A stretch of 64,000 nucleotides of DNA from Roseivivax jejudonensis (GCF_900172265.1 NZ_FWFK01000003.1:310001-374000), one strand, 5' to 3'. Counted from the stretch's first letter, positions 9,729-19,602 are shown. Translations and numbers: made by a program. Notes: generated by a model not told the origin, from the sequence alone.

Positions 9729-11144
9729 ATGACCGATGACGACCGTACCGATCCCGCGCAGGACCTGATCCGCTTCGGCTGGGAAGAATGGGTCGCCCTG
9801 CCCGATCTCGGGCTTCCCGCCCTCCGCGCGAAGGTCGATACCGGCGCCCGGACCTCGGCGCTGCATGCCTACGACATCGAGACCTTCGGCTCGGCAAAGG
9901 CGCCGCAGGTCCGCTTTACCGTGCATCCCGTGCCGGGCCGCGAGGATCTGGTGATACCCTGCTCGGCCAAGGTGCTCGATCGACGCATGGTCACCAGCTC
10001 GAACGGCGAGAGCGAGAGCCGCTACGTGATCGGCTGCACCCTGCAGGTCGGTGGCGAAAGCTGGCCGATCGAGCTCACCCTGACGAACCGGTCGGGCATG
10101 GCGAGCCGGATGCTGCTCGGACGCGAGGCGCTCAAGGATCACATCACCATCGTCGCGACCGACCGCTTTCTGCAGAAGGAGCTGTCATACGACGTCTATG
10201 CCTCGTCGGCGGTGCGCCAGCGCGCGCCGAACCGGGCGCTGCGGATCGCCGTCCTCTCGCGTGAGGCGAACTACTCCACCCGACGGCTGGTCGAAGAGGG
10301 CGAGTCCCGCGGGCACACCGTCGAAGTGATCGACACCACGCGGTGTTACATGGCGATCAACGCGATGGCGCCCGAGGTGCATTACGACGGCGCGCGTCTG
10401 CCGCGCTACGACGCGGTCATCCCGCGTATCGGGGCGAGCGTGACGTCCTACGGCACCGCCGTGATCCGCCAGTTCGAGACGATCGGAACCTTCTGCGTCA
10501 ACGGCTCCGAGGGGATCACCGCATCGCGCGACAAGCTCTACGCCCACCAGTTGATGGCGCGCCACCGGATCGGGATGCCGAACACCGCTTTCGCCTCGTC
10601 GCCGAAGGACACGGATTCGCTCATGCGGCTCGTCGGCACGGCGCCAATGATCGTGAAGCTGCTGGAATCGACGCAGGGCAAGGGCGTGGTGCTGGCCGAG
10701 ACGAAGAAGGCCGCGCAATCCGTGATCGACGCATTCCGCGGCCTGCGCGCCAATTTCCTCGTACAGGACTTCGTCAAGGAAGCGGCGGGCGAGGACATCC
10801 GCTGCCTCGTCGTCGGCGGCCGGGTCGTCGCCTCGATGAAGCGGACCGGCGCGGAGGGCGATTTCCGCTCCAACCTGCATCGCGGCGGCTCCGCGAAGGT
10901 CGTGCGCATCAGCCGCGAGGAACGCGATACCGCCGTGCGCGCGGCCCGGGCGTTCCGTCTCAATCTGGCGGGGGTCGACCTTTTGCGCTCCGAAAGCGGG
11001 CCGAAGGTGCTCGAGGTCAATTCCTCGCCCGGGCTCGAAGGTATCGAGGGCGCATCGAAAAAGAACGTGGCGGGCATGCTTTACGACCACATCGAAGAGC
11101 GCGTCCGCCCGGCGCCGGTGCGCAAGCGAAAACTCCTCGGCTGA
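9729..11144 (+). CDS. Fusion of retropepsin-like/ATP-dependent zinc protease domain with RimK ATP-grasp ligase
   Basis: 471 residues from the ATG at 9729. Residues about 15-150 match the RimB/Zn_protease (PF05618-type) fold, including [12 protein letters not shown] with D37-T-G-A, the retropepsin-like active-site motif. Residues about 165-465 form a RimK ATP-grasp ligase ([57 protein letters not shown]). RimK adds glutamates to the C-terminus of ribosomal protein S6 or similar substrates; the fused protease could trim the tails, which is inference. In many bacteria these are separate genes. Confidence 0.85.
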   Translation: MTDDDRTDPAQDLIRFGWEEWVALPDLGLPALRAKVDTGARTSALHAYDIETFGSAKAPQVRFTVHPVPGREDLVIPCSAKVLDRRMVTSSNGESESRYVIGCTLQVGGESWPIELTLTNRSGMASRMLLGREALKDHITIVATDRFLQKELSYDVYASSAVRQRAPNRALRIAVLSREANYSTRRLVEEGESRGHTVEVIDTTRCYMAINAMAPEVHYDGARLPRYDAVIPRIGASVTSYGTAVIRQFETIGTFCVNGSEGITASRDKLYAHQLMARHRIGMPNTAFASSPKDTDSLMRLVGTAPMIVKLLESTQGKGVVLAETKKAAQSVIDAFRGLRANFLVQDFVKEAAGEDIRCLVVGGRVVASMKRTGAEGDFRSNLHRGGSAKVVRISREERDTAVRAARAFRLNLAGVDLLRSESGPKVLEVNSSPGLEGIEGASKKNVAGMLYDHIEERVRPAPVRKRKLLG

Positions 11145-11207
11145 GGGGCGCCGCACGACGACGACACGCGGAGAGGCGATGACGTTCGATCCGCTCGCGT
11201 GGGCGCT

Positions 11208-11597
11208 CTAGAGGAAGCGCAGAAGTGCCCAACCGACCAGCACGATCTGGACGAGACCGAGCGCCACGGACGCACCGTGCAGCCATTTGAACCGCGCCGA
11301 CGCGCCCGCGTCGCTCGCCGCGTTGATCGCCGGCATCAAAGTCTGGCGCGCCGGGACCGTTGTCACCGCGACAATTCCAAGCAGAAGCGCGCCAACCCCG
11401 TCCGATGGCAGCCGCAAGAGTGCGGCCGCCGCCCCGGCGACGATCACGAACAGGTAGAACTGCGGAAAGGCTGCGCGAAGCAGTCGGCCGGCTTCTGCGG
11501 CTTCCGCGTTCTTTAAGAGGAACGCCGCGAAGCCGAAGGAGTAGAGCACCATCCCGCCGAACAGCAGACCGGTCGCGAGCAGCGCGAGCGCGGTCAT
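11208..11597 (-). CDS. DUF4149 family membrane protein
   Basis: 129 residues with four hydrophobic helices (about 3-25, 45-63, 66-85, 107-127). The order of helices and the central TTVPARQTLMPAINAAS segment fit DUF4149/TMEM205-like proteins of unknown function. The ATG overlaps the ubiG-like stop as ATGA, so it is translationally coupled to the methyltransferase and probably works in the same membrane-lipid or quinone context, though that link is inference. Confidence 0.75.
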   Translation of the reverse strand: MTALALLATGLLFGGMVLYSFGFAAFLLKNAEAAEAGRLLRAAFPQFYLFVIVAGAAAALLRLPSDGVGALLLGIVAVTTVPARQTLMPAINAASDAGASARFKWLHGASVALGLVQIVLVGWALLRFL

Positions 11598-12304
11598 GCG
11601 GCTTTCCTCGCGAGGCCCATATACTGAACCGTCTGCAACGGGAGCGGTCCGAAGGTCATGTCGCCGCGCCGGTTCATGCCGCGCGGACCGAGCCCGGTGA
11701 ACGTGTCGGGTTCGAGGCCGGCCGCGCGAAGCTCGGCCTTCAGGTCCTTGGGCTTGATGAACATTTCCGGGTCGTGCGTCCCGCGCGGCAGCAATCCGAT
11801 CACGCGCTCGGCCATCGTGACGGCGAGGAAGGACGCCACGGCGTTGCGGTTGATGGTGTCGAACAGGAACACGCCGCCCGGGGCGAGCACCCGCGCGCAT
11901 TCGCGGAGCACTTTCGAGAGGTCCGCCACGTGCTCCAGTACGTCAACGCACACGACCGCGTCGAAATCGCCGTCGGCAAACCGCATGTCCTCGCCCACGC
12001 CGATCTCGTAGCGGATCGACAGGCCCTGATCCTCGGCATGCTCTCGGGCCGCCGCGATCGCCTCTTCGGCGGGATCGAGGCCCACCACGTCGGCCCCGCG
12101 ACGCGCCAGCGGTTCGGCCATGAAGCCGCCCGCGCAGCCGAGATCCAGAACGCGCTTGCCCGCCCAATCCACGTGCTTGTCGAAGAACGCGAAGCGACCC
12201 GGCACGAGATTCTTGAGCGTGCGCACCCAGCGCACCTCGTCGGACCACCACTTCGAGGCGGCGTCGTCGTAGATGCTCAGATCGTTGCGTGCGGTCTCAG
12301 CCAT
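11594..12304 (-). CDS. UbiG-like class I SAM-dependent methyltransferase
   Basis: 236 residues. SAM motif I is VLDLGCAGGFM (about 52-62), motif II AVVCVDVLEHV and motif III RVLAPGGVFLFDTINR, ending in YMGLARKA as in UbiG (the ubiquinone O-methyltransferase). The N-terminal substrate part (IYDDAASKWWSDEVRW) keeps the WW but differs from classic alphaproteobacterial UbiG, so this may be a paralogue acting on another aromatic or quinone-like acceptor. It overlaps the upstream membrane gene by 8 bp and the downstream DUF4149 gene by 4 bp: a tight three-gene operon. Confidence 0.78.
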   Translation of the reverse strand: MAETARNDLSIYDDAASKWWSDEVRWVRTLKNLVPGRFAFFDKHVDWAGKRVLDLGCAGGFMAEPLARRGADVVGLDPAEEAIAAAREHAEDQGLSIRYEIGVGEDMRFADGDFDAVVCVDVLEHVADLSKVLRECARVLAPGGVFLFDTINRNAVASFLAVTMAERVIGLLPRGTHDPEMFIKPKDLKAELRAAGLEPDTFTGLGPRGMNRRGDMTFGPLPLQTVQYMGLARKAA

Positions 12305-13178
12305 CGCGCGCTCCTGTCGGCCACATGTACGGAACTGTCTCCTGATAGCGGCGGAACCGCTTGCCGAAACGCGCGCGGTAGCGCTTCTCCTTGAAGCGGC
12401 CGGGCGCGACCACGTTGTAGGCGGTCAGCGTGGCCGCGACAGCGAGCTGGTCGGGCGTCCATGTCGGAACGGTCCAGAGCACAAGGCTGAACCCCACGTA
12501 GATCGGCTGTCGTATCACTGTGAACAGGCCCGTCGTCGGCATCCCGGGCCAGCGCGGGTCGCGCCGTTGGAGCAGCGACATCCACCCGAGCGCACCCGAC
12601 TGAAGCTCGACGCCCGCATCGAAGTTCGACCGCATGAGAAACAGCCACGCGCAGAGATGCGCAGCGCCGACGACCCAGAGCATCGCGCCTTCCGCTTGCC
12701 ACCAGACGATGCCGGACGGCGTCCACAGCAGGAACAGCGCCAGCAGCTGCAGCGACGCGATGATGGTATAGATCGTCGTCCAGAGCGTCCGGCCCCAGGC
12801 TCCCGGAACGACACGCCCCACGATCTTGCCCGCGCGGGTATTGAGCAGCAGCGAATGCAGGATCGGAAACTGGAGCACGAGCGCCGCGTTTGCGAGCGCC
12901 GCCCAGGGCCACGGAACAGCGCCCAGACCGGTCGTCATCCCGTTCCACAGCGTCCAGACCATAGCGGCGATCGCGGCAGCGAACGTCAGGTGGCACACAC
13001 CCCCGATCGCGAGCGCGAAGAGGATCCGGCCCTTGCCCGGTGGCGGGTTCAGGTTGCCGAGAACCAGGTTCAGCAGCCGCGGCAGCGGGCGGTCAGTGTC
13101 GGAGATGTCAATCACGACGGCAAAGCTATGACGGCGCCCCGCCCCGTCCAGCGTCGCGGGGTGCGACAGGATGCGCAT
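12297..13178 (-). CDS. Polytopic membrane protein of the isoprenylcysteine-methyltransferase/MddA/NnrU-like group
   Basis: 293 residues with about seven membrane helices. The C-terminal part carries TTGLFTVIRQPIYVGF followed by a hydrophobic helix and GRFKEKRYRARFGKRFRRYQETV, the arrangement of the ICMT/PEMT-type membrane methyltransferases that bind SAM near the C-terminus; methanethiol S-methyltransferase (MddA) and NnrU have this organisation. ATG at 13178 (AGGA just upstream) is used, though a GTG 22 codons in is possible. It leads a minus-strand operon with the UbiG-like gene (8-bp overlap). Exact substrate unknown. Confidence 0.6.
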   Translation of the reverse strand: MRILSHPATLDGAGRRHSFAVVIDISDTDRPLPRLLNLVLGNLNPPPGKGRILFALAIGGVCHLTFAAAIAAMVWTLWNGMTTGLGAVPWPWAALANAALVLQFPILHSLLLNTRAGKIVGRVVPGAWGRTLWTTIYTIIASLQLLALFLLWTPSGIVWWQAEGAMLWVVGAAHLCAWLFLMRSNFDAGVELQSGALGWMSLLQRRDPRWPGMPTTGLFTVIRQPIYVGFSLVLWTVPTWTPDQLAVAATLTAYNVVAPGRFKEKRYRARFGKRFRRYQETVPYMWPTGARDG

Positions 13179-13231
13179 CGATCCTGGCGCCTTCGAGACG
13201 CCGCCCGTCGCCCCGCAGTGGCGAAGCGCAC

Positions 13232-13260
13232 TTTACCCTCAGGCCTGCATTTCCTATATC
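13232..13260 (+). promoter_or_regulatory. Candidate sigma70 promoter of the sufT-like gene
   Basis: TTTACC (-35, 13232-13237) and TATATC (-10, 13255-13260) are separated by 17 bp and lie 32 bp before the ATG at 13292. Both hexamers match the consensus at four of six positions in an otherwise GC-rich region. Confidence 0.5.
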
Positions 13261-13291
13261 TTTGGTCGGATACGCGAAGAGGACTCTCCGC

Positions 13292-13654
13292 ATGAATGAT
13301 GTCAGCCCGAAGCTCGAAGGTGCTCCGCTGATCGCGCCGTCGACCACGGATCACCCGCTCTACGATCAGATCGTCGAGGCGTGCCGAGGCGTGTACGATC
13401 CGGAGATCCCGGTCAACATCTACGACCTCGGATTGATCTACACGATCGACATCGACAGCGAGAACGCGGTCAAGGTCATCATGACGCTGACGGCACCCGG
13501 ATGCCCCGTCGCCGGCGAGATGCCGGGGTGGATCGCCGACGCGGTCGAACCCATCGCCGGGGTCAAGCAGGTCGACGTGGAGATCACCTGGGATCCGCCC
13601 TGGGGCATGGACATGATGTCGGACGAGGCGCGGCTCGAACTGGGCTTCATGTAA
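13292..13654 (+). CDS. sufT: MIP18/DUF59 family Fe-S cluster assembly factor (SufT-like)
   Basis: 120 residues. The DUF59 core begins at about residue 23 (DQIVEACRGVYDPEIPVNIYDLGLIY), followed by MTLTAPGCPVAGEMP, whose Cys is the conserved cluster/metal-associated residue, and ends with WDPPWGMDMMSDEARLELG. This pattern is that of SufT, which helps deliver Fe-S clusters to apoproteins. An SD (AAGAGGA) precedes the ATG. The other suf genes are not adjacent, although a sufE lies about 3.5 kb downstream on the other strand. Confidence 0.88.
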   Translation: MNDVSPKLEGAPLIAPSTTDHPLYDQIVEACRGVYDPEIPVNIYDLGLIYTIDIDSENAVKVIMTLTAPGCPVAGEMPGWIADAVEPIAGVKQVDVEITWDPPWGMDMMSDEARLELGFM

Positions 13655-13717
13655 CCGTCATTTCTTTGCGCATCGCTTCGGCGGGAACCGGCCGGCGTCT
13701 GGGCGGGTTCGCTTCAC

Positions 13718-15391
13718 ATGCGGCGGGTGACATTCGTTCTCTTGGCTCTGGTCCTGCTGGCGCAGGCGCTTGTCGGACCGGCGTGCGCGCAGGAGAACGC
13801 GGGCACGCAATCGTGGTACGAGGTCGACGCGATCAATCCCGGCCTGGGCGAGCGTCCGGACGAGATGGATCTGTCCACGCCGCAATCCTCGGTCGAGAGT
13901 TTTCTGGCGGCCGGCGGTGCCGATGACTGGGATACTGCGGCCCACATTCTCGACCTCGCGCTTATTCCCGAGGACGAGCAGGCCGAGGTCGGTCCGCAGC
14001 GCGCCGAACAACTCTTCACGGTAATCGACCGGAAGATCGTCGTGAACTGGTTCCAGCTTCTCGACCGGCCCGACGCGCTCGACGCGCGCGCTGCCAGCGA
14101 AAGCGCGATGGCCGGAGAGCCACGGCGCTCTCTGCTTCTCGCCCTAGTGGAAATGGACGGGCGACCGGTCAGCCTGCGCCTCAACCGTTTGCACGTGGAG
14201 GGCGCCGAGCCGGTCTGGCTGTTCTCGCGGCAAAGCGTCGAGAACCTGCCGGCGCTCTACGCCCTCTATGGCCCCTCGCGGCTCGAACTCGCGCTGCCCG
14301 AGGCGCTGCGCCAGCCGGCCTTCTGGAATTTGCGCTGGTGGGAAGTCATCGCGCTGCCGCTCGTGATCAGCGCGGCGCTCGGCCTCGCGCGGCTGACCTA
14401 CAAGCTCATGTCGCGCGGCCTCGGCCGGGATCGTCGCGACTCCGGCGCGGCAAGCCTGCTCGTCGCGTTGCGCCCCCCGGTGATCCTGACGGTCATCGCC
14501 TTCACCCTCGCCTTCTGCACGCAGCACCTCTTTGTCTTCTCGGGGCGGATCGATACTTTGCTGTCTCCTCTCGTGGCGATCTGCTTTGTCGCCGCGACGA
14601 TCTGGGCGATCATCAACGTGGCTGACGCCATCATCGACCGGCTGGTCAGCTTCGACGGCGACGCTCTGACGCCCACCGGATCCGGGCAGGAGAAAAAGCG
14701 CGAGTTCGCCACCAAGGTCGCCGCCATCCGCCGCGCGATGATCGTGGTCGTGACGATTGCCGGCGTCGGCGTGATCCTGCGTGAGGCGAACCTGATGCAG
14801 ACGCTGGGCTTTTCGCTGCTGGCCTCGGCCGGGGCGTTCACGCTCGTGCTCGCCTTCGCCGCGCGCAACATCCTGACCAACGTCATGGCGAGCCTGCAGA
14901 TCGCACTCAACCAATCCGCCCGGATCGGTGACAAGATCGTCTACGACGGGCACCTGTGCTCGGTGGAGCGGATCCATTTCACCTACGTCCAGTTGCGCGA
15001 GTGGACGGGCAAGCGCATCGTCGTCCCCGTCGTCGACTTCGCCGCCGAACCGTTCGAGAACTGGATGATGCGCGAGCCGTCGATGATCGGCGAAGTGCGC
15101 CTGCGGCTCGCGCATGATGCGGACGTCTCGAAGCTGCGGGAGCGCTACTTCGCCGCGCTCGACGACATCGACGACGAGAGCGAGGCCGCGATGTCGGACG
15201 ATCGCGGCGTTTATGTCGCGGGGCACGACGCCTTCGGCATGGAAGTTCTGTTCATGGTGCCCTGCCCCGATCCCAATACCGCTTGGGCGCGGATCTGCGA
15301 TGTGCGCGAAAGGATGCTCGCGGAGGCGGCAGACCTCGCGCAGGATTCGCGACCTGTCTTTCCGGCGATCTCGGCCGCCGACGCCGGCTGA
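13718..15391 (+). CDS. MscS-family mechanosensitive channel with periplasmic N-terminal domain
   Basis: 557 residues. A Sec signal peptide (about 1-24, ending ACA-QE) is followed by a periplasmic domain (25-200), then four hydrophobic segments between about 205 and 375. The pore-lining helix and MscS beta domain read [18 protein letters not shown] (about 388-405), [17 protein letters not shown] and [11 protein letters not shown]. Such channels release solutes on hypo-osmotic shock; the periplasmic glucan operon elsewhere in the window serves the same stress. It starts 63 bp after sufT on the same strand. Confidence 0.9.
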   Translation: MRRVTFVLLALVLLAQALVGPACAQENAGTQSWYEVDAINPGLGERPDEMDLSTPQSSVESFLAAGGADDWDTAAHILDLALIPEDEQAEVGPQRAEQLFTVIDRKIVVNWFQLLDRPDALDARAASESAMAGEPRRSLLLALVEMDGRPVSLRLNRLHVEGAEPVWLFSRQSVENLPALYALYGPSRLELALPEALRQPAFWNLRWWEVIALPLVISAALGLARLTYKLMSRGLGRDRRDSGAASLLVALRPPVILTVIAFTLAFCTQHLFVFSGRIDTLLSPLVAICFVAATIWAIINVADAIIDRLVSFDGDALTPTGSGQEKKREFATKVAAIRRAMIVVVTIAGVGVILREANLMQTLGFSLLASAGAFTLVLAFAARNILTNVMASLQIALNQSARIGDKIVYDGHLCSVERIHFTYVQLREWTGKRIVVPVVDFAAEPFENWMMREPSMIGEVRLRLAHDADVSKLRERYFAALDDIDDESEAAMSDDRGVYVAGHDAFGMEVLFMVPCPDPNTAWARICDVRERMLAEAADLAQDSRPVFPAISAADAG

Positions 15392-15447
15392 CCGCGAGGC
15401 GCGCGCTGACGCTGACGCTGACTCGGCGTCATGGAATCGTTATCCCG

Positions 15448-15473
15448 GTGTCACGAGACATTTGCCGTGTCAC
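15448..15473 (+). repeat. GTGTCAC direct repeat upstream of the glycerophosphodiesterase gene
   Basis: GTGTCAC occurs at 15448-15454 and again at 15467-15473, 19 bp apart start to start, ending 40 bp before the glpQ start. The units resemble PhoB half-sites (CTGTCAT) but the spacing is not the standard 11 bp, so binding by PhoB is only a suggestion. Confidence 0.3.
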
Positions 15474-15513
15474 GGCATGGCGAAACTCTCAAACGAACAG
15501 AGAGGTTTTTTCG

Positions 15514-16761
15514 ATGACCCGTGCGTTTCTTCTCGGCACCGCGATGCTGATGCTGCCCGTGGCGGCGCCTGCCCAATCGCAGGATGGCGGCACCTACGAC
15601 GAAGGCCTGTCCTACGGCCCGCGTCCGTTCTTCCTGATCGGCAAGATGGCCGACAGCGAGCTCAAGTCCGAGCTGATGTCCTGCATGGGCCAGGAGCCTC
15701 AGCGGACCGCGTTTTCCATCGGCCACCGCGGCGCGCCGCTGATGTTCCCCGAGCACACGGTGGAATCGAACCGCGCGGCCGCCGGACAGGGCGCCGGAAT
15801 TCTCGAATGCGACGTGACCTTCACCTCGGACGAGGAATTGGTCTGCCGCCACGCGCAGAACGATCTGCATACGACGACGAACATCCTGCTCACGGATCTC
15901 GCCGAGACCTGCACCACGCCGTTCACGCCCGCCGCTGATGGCGAGGATGCAACGGCCGAGTGCCGCACGTCGGAGCTGACTCTCGAGGAGTTCCGCACGC
16001 TCGAGCCCAAGATGGACGCCGCCAATGCGCAGGCGACCACGGTCGAGGACTATGTCGGCGGCACCGCCGATTGGCGCACCGATCTCTACGCGAACGACGC
16101 CACGCTGATGACTCACGCGGAATCGATTGCGCTGTTCGACCAGATGGGCGCGGACTTCACGCCCGAGCTGAAGGCGCCGTCGGTCGACATGCCGATGGGC
16201 GAGTTCACGCAGGAAGCCTACGCGCAGAAGATGATCGACGAGTACAAGGACGCGGACATCGATCCGTCGCGCGTCTGGCCACAAAGCTTCAACCTGTCGG
16301 ACATCCAGTACTGGATCGAGAACGAGCCCGAGTTCGGCGCACAGGCCGTCTATCTCGATGATCGTTACGAAGCGTTCGACGAGGACGAGGGCGAGATCGA
16401 TCCTATGGACGCATCGACCTTCATGCCGACGATGGCCGAGCTGAAAGAGATGGGCGTCAACTACATCGCGCCGCCGCTGTGGATGCTCGTCACGCTCAAC
16501 GAGAACGGCGAAATGGTCCCGTCGGTCTACGCCGAAGAAGCCGCGGCCGCGGATCTCGACATCATCACCTGGACCCTCGAACGCTCCGGCCCGCTCGCCT
16601 CGGGTGGCGGCTGGTACTTTCAGTCGGTGACGGACGCGATCGACACCGACGGCGACTACTTCGAGATCCTCGACGTGCTCGCTCAGGATGTAGGCGTTGT
16701 CGGCGTGTTCTCCGACTGGCCGGCCACGGTGACCTACTATGCCAACTGCAAGGGCCTCTGA
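15514..16761 (+). CDS. glpQ: Periplasmic glycerophosphodiester phosphodiesterase
   Basis: 415 residues. A signal peptide (1-19, [20 protein letters not shown]) precedes the GDPD fold. [17 protein letters not shown] (about 70-86) holds the catalytic His and the metal-binding Glu; [18 protein letters not shown] supplies further metal ligands. The enzyme cleaves glycerophosphodiesters to glycerol-3-phosphate and an alcohol in the periplasm. ATG at 15514 has GAGAGG upstream; the longer frame runs into the mscS gene. A strong terminator follows at 16791. Confidence 0.92.
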   Translation: MTRAFLLGTAMLMLPVAAPAQSQDGGTYDEGLSYGPRPFFLIGKMADSELKSELMSCMGQEPQRTAFSIGHRGAPLMFPEHTVESNRAAAGQGAGILECDVTFTSDEELVCRHAQNDLHTTTNILLTDLAETCTTPFTPAADGEDATAECRTSELTLEEFRTLEPKMDAANAQATTVEDYVGGTADWRTDLYANDATLMTHAESIALFDQMGADFTPELKAPSVDMPMGEFTQEAYAQKMIDEYKDADIDPSRVWPQSFNLSDIQYWIENEPEFGAQAVYLDDRYEAFDEDEGEIDPMDASTFMPTMAELKEMGVNYIAPPLWMLVTLNENGEMVPSVYAEEAAAADLDIITWTLERSGPLASGGGWYFQSVTDAIDTDGDYFEILDVLAQDVGVVGVFSDWPATVTYYANCKGL

Positions 16762-16790
16762 GCGCCACGCGCGTCAGATTTGACAGAACC

Positions 16791-16819
16791 AAGGGCGGCT
16801 CGAGCGGGCCGCCCTTTTT
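16791..16819 (+). terminator. Rho-independent terminator of glpQ
   Basis: AAGGGCGGC pairs perfectly with GCCGCCCTT across an 8-nt loop, followed by TTTTT. It sits 30 bp after the glpQ stop. Confidence 0.88.
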
Positions 16820-16903
16820 CAATTGCTAACGGTCTGGCAAGCGCGGCGCGACAGCGTCACGTTCTGCGGGCCGTCGCAAGCTGCGGTGCCCTGCTCCGAG
16901 AGA

Positions 16904-17314
16904 TCAGGCGTGCTCGGCCGCGAGGCCGCGGATGCGCTCGATCATCGCGCGCAGGCCGTTCGAGCGTTGGGACGACAGGTTTTCCTCGAGGCCCAGCCGG
17001 CCGAGCTCGGCCTTGGCGTCGACGTCGAGCACCGCCGGCATCGGCAGCCCGTCGTAGAGCCGGCGCAGCAGTGCGATCAGACCGCGCACGATCACCGCGT
17101 CGCTGTCGCCCTCGAAGTGGAAATGCCCGTCCTCTATGCGCGGATGCAGCCAGACTTGGCTGGCGCAGCCGTCGACCTTCGTCGCGGGCACCTTGAGCGC
17201 ATCGTCGAGCGGGTCCATGGCCTTGCCCATCTCGATGACCATGCGGTAGCGATCTTCCCAGTCGTCGAGGAACTCGAAATCCTCGACCACCTCCTCGAAT
17301 GCCGGTTGCGCCAT
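16904..17314 (-). CDS. sufE: Cysteine desulfuration protein SufE
   Basis: 136 residues, the normal SufE size. C50 in KVDGCASQVWL is the persulfide-accepting cysteine that takes sulfur from SufS and hands it to the SufBCD scaffold. FEFLDDWEDRYRMVIEMGKAMDPL at the N-terminus is a clear SufE signature (described here by its first residues at 13-36). It stands alone, divergent from the lipoprotein gene at 17488; the SufT-like factor is 3.5 kb away. Confidence 0.95.
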   Translation of the reverse strand: MAQPAFEEVVEDFEFLDDWEDRYRMVIEMGKAMDPLDDALKVPATKVDGCASQVWLHPRIEDGHFHFEGDSDAVIVRGLIALLRRLYDGLPMPAVLDVDAKAELGRLGLEENLSSQRSNGLRAMIERIRGLAAEHA

Positions 17315-17487
17315 CGCGCGTCCTTCCCTGCGATCTGTTGCAGGTGAAGTATGCGTCGCCGGCCCCGGCGTCCAGCCCTGCCGGCCGGACGTCGCGCGCG
17401 GCAGTGCTTTTCAAAGAGGCCGCAATCGGATAACCGAAAGCCAAGGGCAACAGACCGCATCGGGTCGACGGAACGGGACGGGCAGGC

Positions 17488-18006
17488 ATGAAGGCATCAC
17501 TCGGGGGCATCCTGATCGGCGCGCTCGTGCTGTCGAGTTGCGGCACCGTCCGGGACTCGCGGTTCAATCCGTTCAATTGGTTCGGCGGCGCCGTGTCGCG
17601 CCCGGCCCCGGTCGCCACGGCGCCCGGCGCGAACCCCCTGATCCCGACCACGCCGACCGTGTCGATCTTCCGTCGCAACCGCGCCGAAGAAACCGTCTAT
17701 CTCGGGCAACCGATCGCCGTGATCAACGAGCTCTTGGTGGAGCGGCGGCCGGGTGGCGCGATCGTGCGCACGACCGGCATCGCGAGCCAGGCAGGCCCGT
17801 TCGACGTGAGACTGACGCTGGAGGACCAGCCGGACCCTTCAGCGCTCGTCTACACGCTCAACGCGCTGCAGCGGCCGGGGCCGCGCAACACCGGGCCAGA
17901 CGCGCGCAAGGTCACCGCGGCGACCTACCTTTCGGACAATGAACTGATCGGCATCTCGCGCATCGAGGTGCGCGGCGCGCAGAACATCCTGACCACGCGC
18001 CGCTGA
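17488..18006 (+). CDS. Predicted lipoprotein, hypothetical
   Basis: 172 residues. The N-terminus MKASLGGILIGALVLSSCGT has a positively charged start, hydrophobic core and lipobox LSSC with Cys18 as lipidation site. The rest is a small beta-rich domain (LGQPIAVINELLVERRPGGAIVRTTG, then RLTLEDQPDP) that I do not recognise as a named family; similar proteins occur in Rhodobacterales. No catalytic residues stand out. The gene is divergent from sufE and converges with rnd, leaving only 25 bp between stops. Confidence 0.65.
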   Translation: MKASLGGILIGALVLSSCGTVRDSRFNPFNWFGGAVSRPAPVATAPGANPLIPTTPTVSIFRRNRAEETVYLGQPIAVINELLVERRPGGAIVRTTGIASQAGPFDVRLTLEDQPDPSALVYTLNALQRPGPRNTGPDARKVTAATYLSDNELIGISRIEVRGAQNILTTRR

Positions 18007-18031
18007 CGGCAGCCGCACGCGGCAACGGGCG

Positions 18032-19204
18032 TCAGATCTCGATCACCGACACTGACCGGCCCTTGGCGGAGAGCGCGATCCGGCCCTCGCACAGCTTCAG
18101 CGCATCCTCTCCGAAGACCTCACGCCGCCATCCCTTGAGCGCCGGAAGATCTCGCTCTCCGGCCGCAATCGCGTCGAGGTCCGCCGCCGGAGCGATCAGC
18201 TTCGGCGCGACGCCCGAGCTTTCGGTCTTGGCCTTCAGCAGCACGCGCAGAAGATCGGCGAGGGCGGGGTTCACCTGCAGCCGGTCGCGCGACTGGTCGG
18301 GCTGCGGCAGGTCCTCTTTCGGGCGATCGAGTCCGCGCTGGACCGCCGCGAGGATACCGTCGGCGATGTCGCCTTTGCGCGCCTCGCGCAGGAGCAGCCG
18401 CGAGCGCCCGAGATCGGCATGGGATTGCGGTTTCGTGGACGCGATCTCGGACAACGCGTCGTCCTTGAAGACGCGATTGCGGGGAATGTTGCGCTCTTGC
18501 GCGTAGGCCTCACGAAACCGCGCGAGCTCCTGCACGATCGCGAGGAAGCGCGGCGAGTTCGAGCGTGTCTTGATCCGCTGCCACGCCTCGTCGGGCTCCG
18601 TGCGGTAGGTCGCTGGATCGGTCAGGATGCCGAGCTCCTCCTCCACCCAGCGGTGGCGCCCGGTGTCGCGCAGGCGCCGGTCGAGATACTCGTAGATCTG
18701 CCGAAGATGCGTCACGTCGGCCGCGGCATAGGCCTTCTGCGCGTCCGACAGCGGGCGCCGCGACCAGTCGGTGAAGCGCGAGGACTTGTCGAGTGACGCT
18801 TTGGCGATCCGCTTCACCAGCGTCTCGTAGCCCGCCTGCTCGCCGAAGCCGCAGACCATCGCCGCCACCTGTGTGTCGAAGAGTGGCGTCGGCAGCACGC
18901 CGTGATCGACGTGGAAGATTTCCAGATCCTGCCGCGCGGCATGAAAGACCTTCACCACCGACGTGTCGCGAAAGAGCTCCAGCAGCGGCTCGAGCGACAT
19001 GTCCGCGCCCTCGATCGGATCGACCAGCACGACCTCGTCGCCGGGCTCCGCTGCCGCGGCTTCGGGCAGCGCGATCTGGATCAGGCAGAGCTTGGAGTAA
19101 TACGTCCGCTCGCGCAGAAACTCGGTGTCGACCGTCACGTAGGGCTGGCCTTTCGCCCGGTCACAATAGGCGGCCAAGGCGTCGGTCGTGGTGATGGTCT
19201 GCAT
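18032..19204 (-). CDS. rnd: Ribonuclease D
   Basis: 390 residues. The DEDDy exonuclease residues are visible: D26 and E28 (VTVDTEFLRE), D93 (HAARQDLEIF) and Y159/D163 (AYAAADVTHLRQIY). One or two HRDC helical domains follow (about 210-290 and 300-370). RNase D trims tRNA 3' ends. The gene starts with ATG at 19204 and is divergent from a small membrane ORF. Confidence 0.95.
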   Translation of the reverse strand: MQTITTTDALAAYCDRAKGQPYVTVDTEFLRERTYYSKLCLIQIALPEAAAAEPGDEVVLVDPIEGADMSLEPLLELFRDTSVVKVFHAARQDLEIFHVDHGVLPTPLFDTQVAAMVCGFGEQAGYETLVKRIAKASLDKSSRFTDWSRRPLSDAQKAYAAADVTHLRQIYEYLDRRLRDTGRHRWVEEELGILTDPATYRTEPDEAWQRIKTRSNSPRFLAIVQELARFREAYAQERNIPRNRVFKDDALSEIASTKPQSHADLGRSRLLLREARKGDIADGILAAVQRGLDRPKEDLPQPDQSRDRLQVNPALADLLRVLLKAKTESSGVAPKLIAPAADLDAIAAGERDLPALKGWRREVFGEDALKLCEGRIALSAKGRSVSVIEI

Positions 19205-19392
19205 GAATGCCTGCGGAAATTATGTGTCGTTCCGCGGCAGCTTATCGAAGGAATGCGGGGCCTGCAAAGCGACAGTCCGGCCCGACAAGCCATCACGACG
19301 AGTGATGCTGTATCAAACATACATTCGCTTCAAGAATGATGCACCAAGTCCCATATTCGCGGCATGACACAGCGACCTCGAAAGGACGAACC

Positions 19393-19590
19393 ATGACCGC
19401 GACAGACATCTTCTCCGCCGCCGGCGCGACGCGCAGGCATCTCCACATCGACGGTGGCACGATCGCCGCGGCGGCCACCGCCGTGATCCTGCTTCTTGGC
19501 GTTCTGGCCATGGCGCTCGAGGCGCCCGTGCCGCAGGAAGGCGCCTTGGAATGGCACGGCAACGTCGCAACGCGCGGCGCGGCTCACTAG
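19393..19590 (+). CDS. Small hypothetical membrane protein (65 aa)
   Basis: ATG at 19393 is preceded by AAAGGACG, a good SD, which favours it over an upstream in-frame ATG at 19336. The product has a polar N-terminus (residues 1-22) and one hydrophobic helix (about 23-43, IAAAATAVILLLGVLAMAL), then a short tail. No family recognised. It fills the gap between rnd and purN and is convergent with purN (12 bp apart). Real coding status is moderately supported. Confidence 0.5.
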   Translation: MTATDIFSAAGATRRHLHIDGGTIAAAATAVILLLGVLAMALEAPVPQEGALEWHGNVATRGAAH

Positions 19591-19602
19591 GCCCGTGCGA
19601 GA

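Noticed and set aside
15448-15473. Canonical PhoB box
   Set aside because: Half-site spacing is 19 bp rather than 11 bp, so only a weak regulatory repeat is reported.
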